A DNA stretch of 64,000 nt from Mimachlamys varia. Lineage: Eukaryota; Mollusca; Bivalvia; Pectinida; Pectinidae. The notes below the pieces were generated by a model that saw nothing but the letters and a program-made list of their open reading frames with translations, was not told the DNA's origin and did not search any database. The stretch is from the NCBI GenBank assembly GCA_947623455.1, contig OX392532.1, positions 46,317,058 through 46,381,057 of the forward strand, written 5' to 3'. The translations under genes and the position numbers were made by a program. Within the stretch, counting starts at the first letter, position 1. Each line of letters starts with the position of its first letter. This document shows positions 10,601 through 26,900 of this stretch, piece by piece.

Positions 10601-13600
10601 CTATATTTCACAGTCAATAACAACTATGTTTCACAGTAACAACTATGTTTCACAGTCAGTACCAACTATGATTCACAGTCAATAACAACTATGTTTCACA
10701 GTCAATAACAACTATGTTTCACAGTCAGTAACAACTATATTTCACAGTCAGTAACATCTATGTTTTACAGTCAGTAACAACTACATTTCACAGTCAATAG
10801 CAACTATGTTTCACAGTCAATAACAACTATGTTTCACAGTCAGTAACAACTATATTTCACAGTCAGTAACAACTATTTTTCACAGTCAGTAACAACTATG
10901 TTTCACAGTCAGTAACAACTATATTTCACAGTCAGTAACAACTATATATCACAGTCAATAACAACTATGTTTCACAGTCAATAACAACTATGTTTCACAG
11001 TCAGTAACAACTATATTTCACAGTCAGTAACAACTATGTTTCACAGTCAGTAACAACTATATTTCAGAGTCAGTAACAACTATGTTTCACAGTCAATAAC
11101 AACTATATTTCACAGTCAATAACAACTATGTTTCACAGTCATTAACAACTATATTTCAGAGTCAATAACAACTATGTTTCACAGTCAGTAACAACTATAT
11201 TTCAGAGTCAGTAACAACTATGTTTCACAGTCAATAACAACTATGTTTCACAGTCAGTAACAACTATGTTTCACAGTCAGTAACAACTATATTTCAGAGT
11301 CAATAACAACTATGTTTCACAGTCAGTAACAACTATATTTCACAGTCAATAACAACTATGTTTCACAGTCAGTAACAACTATGTTTCACAGTCAATAACA
11401 ACTATGTTTCACAGTCAGTAACAACTACGTTTCACAGTCAATTGCAACTATGTTTCACAGTCAGTAACAACTATATTTCAGAGTCAATAACAACTATGTT
11501 TCACAGTCAGTAACAACTATGTTTCACAGTCAATAACAACTATGTTTCACAGTCAGTAACAACTATGTTTCACAGTCAGTAACAACTATGTTTCACAGTC
11601 AGTAACAACTATGTTTCACAGTCAGTAACAACTATGTTTCACAGTCAATAACAACTATGTTTCACAGTCAATAACAACTATATTTCAGAGTCAATAACAA
11701 CTATGTTTCACAGTCAGTAACAACTATATTTCAGAGTCAATAACAACTATGTTTCACAGTCAGTAACAACTATGTTTCACAGTCAATAACAACTATGTTT
11801 CACAGTCAGTAACAACTATATTTCACAGTCAATAACAACTATGATTCACAGTCAATAACAACTATGTTTCACAGTCAGTAACAACTATGTTTCACAGTCA
11901 ATAACAACTATATTTCACAGTCAGTAACAACTATGTTTCACAGTCAATAATAACTATGTTTCACAGTCAGTAACAACTATATTTCAGAGTCAGTAACAAC
12001 TATGTTTCACAGTCAGTACCAATTATGATTCACAGTCAATAACAACTATGTTTCACAGTCAGTAACAACTATATTTCACAGTCAATAACAACTATATTTC
12101 ACAGTCAATAACAACTATGATTCACAGTCAATAACAACTATGTTTCACAGTCAGTAACAACTATGTTTCACAGTCAATAACAACTATATTTCACAGTCAG
12201 TAACAACTATGTTTCACAGTCAATAACAACTATGTTTCACAGTCAGTAACAACTATATTTCAGAGTCAGTAACAACTATGTTTCACAGTCAGTAACAACT
12301 ATATTTCACAGTCAATAATAACTATGTTTCACAGTCAGTAACAACTATATTTCAGAGTCAGTAACAACTATGTTTCACAGTCAGTACCAATTATGATTCA
12401 CAGTCAATAACAACTATGTTTCACAGTCAATAACAACTATATTTCACAGTCAATAACAACTATATTTCACAGTCAATAACAACTATGTTTCACAGTCCGT
12501 AACAACTATATTTCACAGTCAATAACAACTATGTTTCACAGTCCGTAACAACTATGTTTCACAGTCAGTACCAATTATGATTCACAGTCAATAACAACTA
12601 TGTTTCACAGTCAATAACAACTTTGTTTCACAGTCAATAACAACTATATTTCACAGTCAATAACAACTATGTTTCACAGTCAGTAACAACTATATTTCAC
12701 AGTCAGTAACAACTATATTTCACAGTCAATAACAACTATGTTTCGCAGTCAATAACAACTATGTTTCACTGTCAATAACAATTATATTTCACAGTCAGTA
12801 ACAACTATATTTCACAGTCAATAACAACTATGTTTCACAGCCAGTAACAACTATGTTTCACAGTCAGTAACAACTATATTTCACAGTCAGTAACAACTAT
12901 GTTTCACAGGCAGTAACAACTATGTTTCACAGTCAGTAACAACTATGTTTCACAGTCAATAACAACTATATTTCACAGTCAGTAACAACTATGTTTCACA
13001 GTCAATAACAACTATGTTTCACAGTCAGTAATAACTATGTTTCACAGTCAATAATAACTATGTTTCACAGTCAATAACAACTATGTTTCACAGTCAATAA
13101 CAACTATGTTTCACAGTCAATAACAACTATGTTTCACAGTCAATAACAACTATGTTTCACAGTCAGTAACAACTATGTTTCACAGTCAATAACAACTATG
13201 TTTCACAGTCAGTAGCAACTATATTTCACAGTCAGTAACAACTATATTTCACAGTCAATAACAACTATATTTCACAGTCAGTAACAACTATGTTTCACAG
13301 TCAATAACAACTATATTTCACAGTCAGTAACAACTATATTTCACAGTCAGTAACAACTACATTTCACAGTCAATAACAACTATATTTCACAGTCAGTAAC
13401 AACTATATTTCACAGTCAGTAACAACTATATTTCACAGTCAATAACAACTATGTTTCACAGTCAATAACAACTATGTTTCACAGTCAATAATAACTATGT
13501 TTCACAGTCAATAACAACTATGTTTCACAGTCAATAACAACTATGTTTCACAGTCAATAACAACTATGTTTCACAGTCAATAACAACTATGTTTCACAGT

Positions 13601-14870
13601 CAGTACCAACTATGATTCACAGTCAATGACAACTATGATTCACAGTCAATAACAACTATGTTTCACAGTCAGTACCAACTATGATTCACAGTCAATAACA
13701 ACTATGTTTCACAGTCAGTAACAACTATGATTCACAGTCAATAACAACTATATTTCACAGTCAATAACAACTATGTTTCACAGTCAGTAACAACTATGTT
13801 TCACAGTCAGTAACAACTATATTTCACAGTCAATAACAACTATGTTTCACAGTCAATAACAACTATGTTTCACTGTCAGTAACAACTATATTTCACAGTC
13901 AATAACAACTATATTTCACAGTCAATAACAACTATGTTTCACAGGCAGTAACAACTATGTTTCACAGTCAGTACCAACTATGATTCACTGTCAATAACAA
14001 CTATGATTCACAGTCAATAACAACTATGTTTCACAGCCAGTAACAACTATGATTCACAGTCAATAACAACTATGTTTCACAGTCAGTAACAACTATATTT
14101 CACAGTCCGTAACAACTATATTTCACAGTCAATAACAACTATGTTTCACAGTCAATAACAACTATGTTTCACAGCCAGTAACAACTATATTTCAGAGGCA
14201 GTAACAACTATATTTCACAGTCAATAACAACTATGTTTCACAGTCAGTAACTACTATGTTTCACAGGCAGTAACAACTATGTTTCACAGTCAATAACAAC
14301 TATGTTTCACAGTCAATAACAACTATGTTTCACAGTAACAACTATGTTTCACAGTAACAACTATGTTTCACAGTCAGTACCAACTATGATTCACAGTCAA
14401 TAACAACTATGATTCACAGTCAATAACAACTATGTTTCACAGTCAGTACCAACTATGATTCACAGTCAATAACAACTATGTTTCACAGTCAGTAACTACT
14501 ATATTTCACAGTCAATAACAACTATGTTTCACAGTAACAACTATGTTTCACAGTCAGTACCAACTATGATTCACAGTCAATAACAACTATGTTTCACAGT
14601 CAATAACAACTATGTTTCACAGTCAGTAACAACTATATTTCACAGTCAGTAACATCTATGTTTTACAGTCAGTAACAACTACATTTCACAGTCAATAGCA
14701 ACTATGTTTCACAGTCAATAACAACTATGTTTCACAGTCAGTAACAACTATATTTCACAGTCAGTAACAACTATATTTCACAGTCAGTAACAACTATGTT
14801 TCACAGTCAGTAACAACTATATTTCACAGTCAGTAACAACTATATATCACAGTCAATAACAACTATGTTT
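7655..14870 (+). repeat. higher-order satellite block A, repeated at 20971-28280
   Basis: Rare unit variants recur in the same order at a fixed offset: AGTAGCAATTATG at 8371 and 21687, and AATTGCAAC at 8486 and 21802 (both +13,316). After a 92-bp (4-unit) length difference, GTAACATCTATG at 10751 and 24159, AATTGCAAC at 11440 and 24848, and GTAACATCTATG at 14649 and 28057 all sit at +13,408. The block therefore duplicated as a unit of about 7.2 kb. Confidence 0.85.
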
Positions 14871-17800
14871 CACAGTCAATAACAACTATGTTTCACAGTC
14901 AGTAACAACTATATTTCACAGTCAGTAACAACTATGTTTCACAGTCAGTAACAACTATATTTCAGAGTCAGTAACAACTATGTTTCACAGTCAATAACAA
15001 CTATATTTCAGAGTCAATAACAACTATGTTTCACAGTCAGTAACAACTATATTTCAGAGTCAATAACAACTATGTTTCACAGTCAGTAACAACTATATTT
15101 CAGAGTCAGTAACAACTATGTTTCACAGTCAATAACAACTATGTTTCACAGTCAGTAACAACTATATTTCACAGTCAATAACAACTATGTTTCACAGTCA
15201 GTAACAACTATGTTTCACAGTCAATAACAACTATGTTTCACAGTCAGTAACAACTACGTTTCACAGTCAATTGCAACTATGTTTCACAGTCAGTAACAAC
15301 TATATTTCAGAGTCAATAACAACTATGTTTCACAGTCAGTAACAACTATGTTTCACAGTCAATAACAACTATGTTTCACAGTCAGTAACAACTATGTTTC
15401 ACAGTCAGTAACAACTATGTTTCACAGTCAGTAACAACTATGTTTCACAGTCAGTAACAACTATGTTTCACAGTCAATAACAACTATGTTTCACAGTCAA
15501 TAACAACTATATTTCAGAGTCAATAACAACTATGTTTCACAGTCAGTAACAACTATATTTCAGAGTCAATAACAACTATGTTTCACAGTCAATAACAACT
15601 ATATTTCACAGTCAATAACAACTATGTTTCACAGTCAGTAACAACTATATTTCACAGTCAATAACAACTATGATTCACAGTCAATAACAACTATGTTTCA
15701 CAGTCAGTAACAACTATATTTCACAGTCAGTAACAACTATATTTCACAGTCAGTAACAACTATGTTTCACAGTCAATAACAACTATGTTTCACAGTCAGT
15801 AACAACTATATTTCAGAGTCAGTAACAACTATGTTTCACAGTCAGTAACAACTATATTTCACAGTCAATAACAACTATATTTCACAGTCAATAATAACTA
15901 TGTTTCACAGTCAGTAACAACTATATTTCAGAGTCAGTAACAACTATGTTTCACAGTCAGTACCAATTATGATTCACAGTCAATAACAACTATGTTTCAC
16001 AGTCAGTAACAACTATATTTCACAGTCAATAACAACTATATTTCACAGTCAATAACAACTATGATTCACAGTCAATAACAACTATGTTTCACAGTCAGTA
16101 ACAACTATGTTTCACAGTCAATAACAACTATATTTCACAGTCAGTAACAACTATGTTTCACAGTCAATAACAACTATGTTTCACAGTCAGTAACAACTAT
16201 ATTTCAGAGTCAGTAACAACTATGTTTCACAGTCAGTAACAACTATATTTCACAGTCAATAATAACTATGTTTCACAGTCAGTAACAACTATATTTCAGA
16301 GTCAGTAACAACTATGTTTCACAGTCAGTACCAATTATGATTCACAGTCAATAACAACTATGTTTCACAGTCAATAACAACTATATTTCACAGTCAATAA
16401 CAACTATATTTCACAGTCAATAACAACTATGTTTCACAGTCCGTAACAACTATATTTCACAGTCAATAACAACTATGTTTCACAGTCCGTAACAACTAGT
16501 TTTCACAGTCAGTACCAATTATGATTCACAGTCAATAACAACTATGTTTCACAGTCAATAACAACTATGTTTCACAGTCAATAACAACTATATTTCACAG
16601 TCAATAACAACTATGTTTCACAGTCAGTAACAACTATATTTCACAGTCAGTAACAACTATATTTCACAGTCAATAACAACTATGTTTCACAGTCAATAAC
16701 AACTATGTTTCACAGTCAATAACAATTATATTTCACAGTCAGTAACAACTATATTTCACAGTCAATAACAACTATGTTTCACAGCCAGTAACAACTATGT
16801 TTCACAGTCAGTAACAACTATATTTCACAGTCAGTAACAACTATGTTTCACAGGCAGTAACAACTATGTTTCACAGTCAGTAACAACTATGTTTCACAGT
16901 CAATAACAACTATATTTCACAGTCAGTAACAACTATGTTTCACAGTCAATAACAACTATGTTTCACAGTCAGTAATAACTATGTTTCACAGTCAATAATA
17001 ACTATGTTTCACAGTCAATAACAACTATGTTTCACAGTCAATAACAACTATGTTTCACAGTCAATAACAACTATGTTTCACAGTCAATAACAACTATGTT
17101 TCACAGTCAGTAACAACTATGTTTCACAGTCAATAACAACTATGTTTCACAGTCAGTAACAACTATATTTCACAGTCAGTAACAACTATATTTCACAGTC
17201 AATAACAACTATATTTCACAGTCAGTAACAACTATGTTTCACAGTCAATAACAACTATATTTCACAGTCAGTAACAACTATATTTCACAGTCAGTAACAA
17301 CTATATTTCACAGTCAATAACAACTATGTTTCACAGTCAGTAACAACTATATTTCACAGTCAGTAACAACTATATTTCACAGTCAATAACAACTATGTTT
17401 CACAGTCAATAACAACTATGTTTCACAGTCAATAATAACTATGTTTCACAGTCAATAACAACTATGTTTCACAGTCAATAACAACTATGTTTCACAGTCA
17501 ATAACAACTATGTTTCACAGTCAATAACAACTATGTTTCACAGTCAGTAACAACTATGTTTCACAGTCAATGACAACTATGTTTCACAGTCAATAACAAC
17601 TATGTTTCACAGTAACAACTATGTTTCACAGTAACAACTATGTTTCACAGTAACAACTATGTTTCACAGTCACTAACAACTATGATTCACAGTCAATAAC
17701 AACTATGATTCACAGTCAATAACAACTATGTTTCACAGTCAGTACCAACTATGATTCACAGTCACTAACAACTATGATTCACAGTCAATAACAACTATGA

Positions 17801-20800
17801 TTCACAGTCAATAACAACTATGTTTCACAGTCAATAACAACTATGTTTCACAGTAACAACTATGTTTCACAGTAACAACTATGTTTCACAGTAACAACTA
17901 TGTTTCACAGTTACAACTATGTTTCACAGTCACTAACAACTATGATTCACAGTCAATAACAACTATGATTCACAGTCAATAACAACTATGTTTCACAGTC
18001 AGTACCAACTATGATTCACAGTCACTAACAACTATGATTCACAGTCAATAACAACTATGATTCACAGTCAATAACAACTATGTTTCACAGTCAGTACCAA
18101 CTATGATTCACAGTCAATAACAACTATGATTCACAGTCAATAACAACTATGTTTCACAGTCAGTACCAACTATGATTCACAGTCAATGACAACTATGATT
18201 CACAGTCAATAACAACTATGTTTCACAGTCATTACCAACTATGATTCACAGTCAATAACAACTATGTTTCACAGTCAGTAACAACTATGATTCACAGTCA
18301 ATAACAACTATATTTCACAGTCAATAACAACTATGTTTCACAGTCAGTAACAACTATGTTTCACAGTAACAACTATGTTTCACAGTCAGTAACAACTATA
18401 TTTCACAGTCAATAACAACTATGTTTCACAGTCAATAACAACTATGTTTCACAGGCAGTAACAACTATATTTCACAGTCAATAACAACTATGTTTCACAG
18501 TCAATAACAACTATGTTTCACAGTCAGTAACAACTATGATTCACTGTCAATAACAACTATATTTCACAGTCAATAACAACTATGTTTCACAGTCAATAAC
18601 AACTATGTTTCACAGGCAGTAACAACTATATTTCACAGTCAATAACAACTATGTTTCACAGTCAGTAACAACTATGTTTCACAGTCAATAACAACTATGT
18701 TTCACAGTCAATAACAACTATATTTCACAGTCAATAACAACTATGTTTCACAGTCAATAACAACTATGTTTCACAGGCAGTAACAACTATATTTCACAGT
18801 CAATAACAACTGTGTTTCACAGTCAATAACAACTATGTTTCACAGTCAATAACAACTATGTTTCACAGTCAATAACAACTATGTTTCACAGGCAGTAACA
18901 ACTATATTTCACAGTCAATAACAACTATGTTTCACAGGCAGTAACAACTATGTTTCACAGTCAATAACAACTATGTTTCACAGTCAATAACAACTATGTT
19001 TCACAGTAACAACTATGTTTCACAGTAACAACTATGTTTCACAGTCAGTACCAACTATGATTCACAGTCAATAACAACTATGATTCACAGTCAATAACAA
19101 CTATGTTTCACAGTCAGTACTAACTATGATTCACAGTCAATAACAACTATGTTTCACAGTCAGTACCAACTATGATTCACAGTCAATAACAACTATGTTT
19201 CACAGTCAATAACAACTATGTTTCACAGTCAGTAACAACTATATTTCACAGTCAGTAACATCTATGTATTACAGTCAGTAACAACTACATTTCACAGTCA
19301 ATAGCAACTATGTTTCACAGTCAATAACAACTATGTTTCACAGTCAATAACAACTATGTTTCACAGTCAGTAACAACTATGTTTCACAGTCAGTAACAAC
19401 TATGTTTCACAGTCAGTAACAACTATATTTCACAGTCAGTAACAACTATATATCACAGTCAATAACAACTATGTTTCACAGTCAATAACAACTATGTTTC
19501 ACAGTCAGTAACAACTATATTTCACAGTCAGTAACAACTATATTTCACAGTCAGTAATAACTATATTTCACAGTCAGTAACAACTATGTTTCACAGTCAG
19601 TAACAACTATGTTTCACAGTCAATAACAACTATGTTTCACAGTCAATAACAACTATGTTTCACAGTCAGTAACAACTATATTTCACAGTCAGTAACAACT
19701 ATGTTTCACAGTCAATAACAACTATGTTTCACAGTCAGTAACAACTATGTTTCACAGTCAGTAACAACTATGTTTCACAGTCAGTAACAACTATATTTCA
19801 GAGTCAGTAACAACTATGTTTCACAGTCAGTAACAACTATATTTCAGAGTCAGTAACAACTATGTTTCACAGTCAGTACCAATTATGATTCACAGTCAAT
19901 AACAACTATGTTTCACAGTCAATAACAACTATGTTTAACAATCAATAACAACTATGTTTCACAGGCAGTAACAACTATATATCACAGTCAGTAACAACTA
20001 TATATCACAGTCAGTAACAACTATATATCACAGTCAATAACAACTATGTTTCACAGTCAGTACCAATTATGATTCACAGTCAATAACAACTATGTTTCAC
20101 AGTCAATAACAACTATGTTTCACAGTCAATAACAACTATGTTTCACAGTCAATAACAACTATGTTTCACAGTCAATAACAACTATGTTTCACAGTCAGTA
20201 CCAATTATGTTTCACAGTCAATAACAACTATGTTTCACAGTCAATAACAACTATGTTTCACAGTCAATAACAACTATGATTCACAGTCAATAACAACTAT
20301 GTTTCACAGTCAGTACCAATTATGATTCACAGTCAATAACAACTATGTTTCACAGTCAGTAACAACTATGTTTCACAGTCAATAACAACTATGTTTCACA
20401 GTCAATAACAACTATGTTTCACAGTCAATAACAACTATGTTTCACAGGCAGTAACAACTATATTTCACAGTCAATAACAACTATGTTTCACAGTCAGTAA
20501 CAACTATGTTTCACAGGCAGTAACAACTATATTTCAGAGGCAGTAACAACTATATTTCACAGTCAATAACAACTATGTTTCACAGGCAGTAACAACTATG
20601 TTTCACAGTCAGTAACAACTATATTTCACAGTCAGTAACAACTATATTTCACAGTCAATAACAACTATGTTTCACAGGCAGTAACAACTATGTTTCACAG
20701 TCAATAACAACTATGATTCACAGTCAATAACAACTATATTTCACAGTCAATAACAACTATGTTTCACAGTCAGTAACAACTATGTTTCACAGTCAGTAAC

Positions 20801-20880
20801 AACTATGTTTCACAGTCAGTAACAACTATGTTTCAAAGGCAGTAACAACTATATTTCACAGTCAATAACAACTATGTTTC
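11792..20880 (+). repeat. higher-order satellite block B, repeated at 28270-37358
   Basis: Three markers share one offset of 16,478: GTAACATCTATG (14649/31127), AATTGCAAC (15269/31747) and the private variant AACTAGTTTTCAC (CTAGT at 16496/32974). The variant GTAACATCTATGTATTAC (19255/35733) agrees too. The copies match over about 9 kb and part near 37360, where copy 1 enters the AATAATACG cluster and copy 2 does not. Confidence 0.83.
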
Positions 20881-20970
20881 ACAGTCAGTAATAATACGTT
20901 TCACAGTCAGTAATAATGCGTTTCACAGTCAGTAATAATACGTTTCACAGTCAGTAATAATGCGTTTCAC

Positions 20971-23900
20971 AGTCAATAACAACTATGTTTCACAGTCAGT
21001 AATAATACGTTTCACAGTCAGTAACAACTATGTTTCACAATCAGTAATAATACGTTTCACAGTCAATAACAACTATGTTTCACAGTCAGTAATAATACGT
21101 TTCACAGTCAGTAATAATGCGTTTCACAGTCAGTAATAATACGTTTCACAGTCAGTAATAATGCGTTTCACAGTCAATAACAACTATGTTTCACAGTCAG
21201 TAATAATACTTTTCACAGTCAGTAACAACTATGTTTCACAGTCAGTAATAATACGTTTCACAGTCAGTAACAACTATGTTTCACAGTCAGTAATAATACG
21301 TTTCACAGTCAGTAATAATACGTTTCACAGTCAGTAACAACTATGTTTCACAGTCAGTAATAATACGTTTCACAGTCAGTAACAACTATGTTTCACAGTC
21401 AGTAATAATGCGTTTCACAGTTAGTAATAACTATGTTTCACAGTCAGTAACAACTATGTTTCACAGTCAGTAACAACTATATTTCACAGGCAGTAACAAC
21501 TATATTTCACAGTCAATAACAACTATGTTTCACAGTCAGTAATAACTATATTTCACAGTCAGTAATAACTATGTTTCACAGTCAATAACAACTATGTTTC
21601 ACAGTCAGTAACAACTATATTTCACAGTCAATAACAACTATGTTTCACAGTAACAACTATGTTTCACAGTAACAATTATGTTTCACAGTAGCAATTATGT
21701 TTCACAGTCAGTAACAATTAAGTTTCACAGTCAATAACAACTATGTTTCACAGTCAGTAACAACTATGTTTCACAGTCAGTAACAACTACGTTTCACAGT
21801 CAATTGCAACTATGTTTCACAGTCAATAACAACTATGTTTCACAGTCAATAACAACTATGTTTCACAGTCAATAACAACTATGTTTCACAGTCAATAACA
21901 ACTATGTTTCACAGTCAGTAACAACTATGTTTCACAGTCAATAACAACTATGTTTCACAGTCAGTAACAACTATATTTCACAGTCAGTAACAACTATATT
22001 TCACAGTCAATAACAACTATGTTTCACAGTCAATAACAACTATGTTTCACAGTCAATAACAACTATATTTCACAGTCAGTAACAACTATATTTCACAGTC
22101 AATAACAACTATGTTTCACAGCCAGTAACAACTATGTTTCACAGTCAGTAACAACTATATTTCACAGTCAGTAACAACTATGTTTCACAGGCAGTAACAA
22201 CTATGTTTCACAGTCAGTAACAACTATGTTTCACAGTCAATAACAACTATATTTCACAGTCAGTAACAACTATGTTTCACAGTCAATAACAACTATGTTT
22301 CACAGTCAGTAATAACTATGTTTCACAGTCAATAATAACTATGTTTCACAGTCAATAACAACTATGTTTCACAGTCAATAACAACTATATTTCACAGTCA
22401 ATAACAACTATGTTTCACAGTCAATAACAACTATGTTTCACAGTCAGTAACAACTATATTTCACAGTCAGTAACAACTATATATCACAGTCAATAACAAC
22501 TATGTTTCACAGGCAGTAACAACTATGTTTCACAGTCAATAACAACTATGTTTCACAGTCAATAACAACTATGTTTCACAGTAACAACTATGTTTCACAG
22601 TAACAACTATGTTTCACAGTAACAACTATGTTTCACAGTCACTAACAACTATGATTCACAGTCAATAACAACTATGATTCACAGTCAATAACAACTATGT
22701 TTCACAGTCAGTACCAACTATGATTCACAGTCACTAACAACTATGATTCACAGTCAATAACAACTATGATTCACAGTCAATAACAACTATGTTTCACAGT
22801 CAATAACAACTATGTTTCACAGTAACAACTATGTTTCACAGTAACAACTATGTTTCACAGTTACAACTATGTTTCACAGTCACTAACAACTATGATTCAC
22901 AGTCAATAACAACTATGATTCACAGTCAATAACAACTATGTTTCACAGTCAGTACCAACTATGATTCACAGTCACTAACAACTATGATTCACAGTCAATA
23001 ACAACTATGATTCACAGTCAATAACAACTATGTTTCACAGTCAGTACCAACTATGATTCACAGTCAATAACAACTATGATTCACAGTCAATAACAACTAT
23101 GTTTCACAGTCAGTACCAACTATGATTCACAGTCAATGACAACTATGATTCACAGTCAATAACAACTATGTTTCACAGTCAGTACCAACTATGATTCACA
23201 GTCAATAACAACTATGTTTCACAGTCAGTAACAACTATGATTCACAGTCAATAACAACTATATTTCACAGTCAATAACAACTATGTTTCACAGTCAGTAA
23301 CAACTATGTTTCACAGTCAGTAACAACTATATTTCACAGTCAATAACAACTATGTTTCACAGTCAATAACAACTATGTTTCACTGTCAGTAACAACTATA
23401 TTTCACAGTCAATAACAACTATATTTCACAGTCAATAACAACTATGTTTCACAGGCAGTAACAACTATGTTTCACAGTCAGTACCAACTATGATTCACTG
23501 TCAATAACAACTATGATTCACAGTCAATAACAACTATGTTTCACAGCCAGTAACAACTATGATTCACAGTCAATAACAACTATGTTTCACAGTCAGTAAC
23601 AACTATATTTCACAGTCCGTAACAACTATATTTCACAGTCAATAACAACTATGTTTCACAGTCAATAACAACTATGTTTCACAGCCAGTAACAACTATAT
23701 TTCAGAGGCAGTAACAACTATATTTCACAGTCAATAACAACTATGTTTCACAGTCAGTAACTACTATGTTTCACAGGCAGTAACAACTATGTTTCACAGT
23801 CAATAACAACAATGTTTCACAGTCAATAACAACTATGTTTCACAGTAACAACTATGTTTCACAGTAACAACTATGTTTCACAGTCAGTACCAACTATGAT

Positions 23901-26900
23901 TCACAGTCAATAACAACTATGATTCACAGTCAATAACAACTATGTTTCACAGTCAGTACCAACTATGATTCACAGTCAATAACAACTATGTTTCACAGTC
24001 AGTAACTACTATATTTCACAGTCAATAACAACTATGTTTCACAGTAACAACTATGTTTCACAGTCAGTACCAACTATGATTCACAGTCAATAACAACTAT
24101 GTTTCACAGTCAATAACAACTATGTTTCACAGTCAGTAACAACTATATTTCACAGTCAGTAACATCTATGTTTTACAGTCAGTAACAACTACATTTCACA
24201 GTCAATAGCAACTATGTTTCACAGTCAATAACAACTATGTTTCACAGTCAGTAACAACTATATTTCACAGTCAGTAACAACTATTTTTCACAGTCAGTAA
24301 CAACTATGTTTCACAGTCAGTAACAACTATATTTCACAGTCAGTAACAACTATATATCACAGTCAATAACAACTATGTTTCACAGTCAATAACAACTATG
24401 TTTCACAGTCAGTAACAACTATATTTCACAGTCAGTAACAACTATGTTTCACAGTCAGTAACAACTATATTTCAGAGTCAGTAACAACTATGTTTCACAG
24501 TCAATAACAACTATATTTCACAGTCAATAACAACTATGTTTCACAGTCATTAACAACTATATTTCAGAGTCAATAACAACTATGTTTCACAGTCAGTAAC
24601 AACTATATTTCAGAGTCAGTAACAACTATGTTTCACAGTCAATAACAACTATGTTTCACAGTCAGTAACAACTATGTTTCACAGTCAGTAACAACTATAT
24701 TTCAGAGTCAATAACAACTATGTTTCACAGTCAGTAACAACTATATTTCACAGTCAATAACAACTATGTTTCACAGTCAGTAACAACTATGTTTCACAGT
24801 CAATAACAACTATGTTTCACAGTCAGTAACAACTACGTTTCACAGTCAATTGCAACTATGTTTCACAGTCAGTAACAACTATATTTCAGAGTCAATAACA
24901 ACTATGTTTCACAGTCAGTAACAACTATGTTTCACAGTCAATAACAACTATGTTTCACAGTCAGTAACAACTATGTTTCACAGTCAGTAACAACTATGTT
25001 TCACAGTCAGTAACAACTATGTTTCACAGTCAGTAACAACTATGTTTCACAGTCAATAACAACTATGTTTCACAGTCAATAACAACTATATTTCAGAGTC
25101 AATAACAACTATGTTTCACAGTCAGTAACAACTATATTTCAGAGTCAATAACAACTATGTTTCACAGTCAGTAACAACTATGTTTCACAGTCAATAACAA
25201 CTATGTTTCACAGTCAGTAACAACTATATTTCACAGTCAATAACAACTATGATTCACAGTCAATAACAACTATGTTTCACAGTCAGTAACAACTATGTTT
25301 CACAGTCAATAACAACTATATTTCACAGTCAGTAACAACTATGTTTCACAGTCAATAATAACTATGTTTCACAGTCAGTAACAACTATATTTCAGAGTCA
25401 GTAACAACTATGTTTCACAGTCAGTACCAATTATGATTCACAGTCAATAACAACTATGTTTCACAGTCAGTAACAACTATATTTCACAGTCAATAACAAC
25501 TATATTTCACAGTCAATAACAACTATGATTCACAGTCAATAACAACTATGTTTCACAGTCAGTAACAACTATGTTTCACAGTCAATAACAACTATATTTC
25601 ACAGTCAGTAACAACTATGTTTCACAGTCAATAACAACTATGTTTCACAGTCAGTAACAACTATATTTCAGAGTCAGTAACAACTATGTTTCACAGTCAG
25701 TAACAACTATATTTCACAGTCAATAATAACTATGTTTCACAGTCAGTAACAACTATATTTCAGAGTCAGTAACAACTATGTTTCACAGTCAGTACCAATT
25801 ATGATTCACAGTCAATAACAACTATGTTTCACAGTCAATAACAACTATATTTCACAGTCAATAACAACTATATTTCACAGTCAATAACAACTATGTTTCA
25901 CAGTCCGTAACAACTATATTTCACAGTCAATAACAACTATGTTTCACAGTCCGTAACAACTATGTTTCACAGTCAGTACCAATTATGATTCACAGTCAAT
26001 AACAACTATGTTTCACAGTCAATAACAACTTTGTTTCACAGTCAATAACAACTATATTTCACAGTCAATAACAACTATGTTTCACAGTCAGTAACAACTA
26101 TATTTCACAGTCAGTAACAACTATATTTCACAGTCAATAACAACTATGTTTCGCAGTCAATAACAACTATGTTTCACTGTCAATAACAATTATATTTCAC
26201 AGTCAGTAACAACTATATTTCACAGTCAATAACAACTATGTTTCACAGCCAGTAACAACTATGTTTCACAGTCAGTAACAACTATATTTCACAGTCAGTA
26301 ACAACTATGTTTCACAGGCAGTAACAACTATGTTTCACAGTCAGTAACAACTATGTTTCACAGTCAATAACAACTATATTTCACAGTCAGTAACAACTAT
26401 GTTTCACAGTCAATAACAACTATGTTTCACAGTCAGTAATAACTATGTTTCACAGTCAATAATAACTATGTTTCACAGTCAATAACAACTATGTTTCACA
26501 GTCAATAACAACTATGTTTCACAGTCAATAACAACTATGTTTCACAGTCAATAACAACTATGTTTCACAGTCAGTAACAACTATGTTTCACAGTCAATAA
26601 CAACTATGTTTCACAGTCAGTAGCAACTATATTTCACAGTCAGTAACAACTATATTTCACAGTCAATAACAACTATATTTCACAGTCAGTAACAACTATG
26701 TTTCACAGTCAATAACAACTATATTTCACAGTCAGTAACAACTATATTTCACAGTCAGTAACAACTACATTTCACAGTCAATAACAACTATATTTCACAG
26801 TCAGTAACAACTATATTTCACAGTCAGTAACAACTATATTTCACAGTCAATAACAACTATGTTTCACAGTCAATAACAACTATGTTTCACAGTCAATAAT